This document shows, in pieces, positions 5,868 through 5,870 of a stretch of DNA of 5,870 bases. Positions within the stretch are counted from its first letter, which is position 1, and each line of letters starts with the position of its first letter. A program made the translations under genes and the position numbers. Under the pieces are notes generated by a model. The model was not told the origin of the DNA. It ran no database searches and saw only the letters and a program-made list of their open reading frames with translations. This stretch comes from CAYPZL01 sp964415045 (GTDB lineage: Bacteria > Planctomycetota > Phycisphaerae > Sedimentisphaerales > Anaerobacaceae), in contig CAYPZL010000267.1 of NCBI GenBank assembly GCA_964415045.1, forward strand, positions 1 to 5,870. The letters run 5' to 3'.

Positions 5868-5870
5868 GGC

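Overview
The window looks like a chromosomal segment from a planctomycete, probably class Phycisphaerae (Sedimentisphaerales-like). The main clue is inside the first large protein: a Cys-Gly-Asp-Trp-Gly motif, a single Asp-rich calcium loop of the dockerin/EF-hand type, then an 'EQWMACTDP' tail. That arrangement is characteristic of planctomycete secreted proteins. A secreted DUF4838 protein and high GC in most of the window fit the same origin. The assignment is inferred from protein style; no rRNA or other marker gene is present.

Layout. Positions 1-431 hold no intact gene but are rich in debris: a short REP-like hairpin, a 13-base tandem repeat ending in a GGGGATGGTCACC motif, the last 23 codons of a second, otherwise missing fetB gene (minus strand), and an imperfect palindromic repeat. 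A sigma70-like promoter follows. Positions 465-2354 (+) encode a secreted multidomain protein: signal peptide, LamG-like jelly roll, Calx-beta-like region, dockerin-like calcium loop, and a complete glycerophosphodiester phosphodiesterase (GDPD) domain. A second copy of the palindromic repeat, inverted relative to the first, lies just past this gene. Positions 2519-5790 are all minus strand. In transcription order they carry a secreted DUF4838 protein (5790-4003), then fetA (3969-3316) and fetB (3319-2519), the ATPase and permease of a FetAB/UPF0014 ABC exporter.

How the genes relate. fetA and fetB overlap by four bases (ATGA) and the fetB ribosome binding site lies inside fetA, so they are translationally coupled and surely make one transporter. 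The DUF4838 gene ends 33 bases before fetA and may share its transcript, but a functional link between a carbohydrate-related secreted protein and a metal exporter is not evident. The GDPD gene converges on this block. It has lower GC (about 55% in hand-counted lines, against 62-75% in lines sampled from the minus-strand genes) and is bracketed by related repeats and by two fetB 3' ends. This suggests the locus was rearranged, or that the GDPD gene arrived separately. I see no defence system, CRISPR array, RNA gene or intact transposase.
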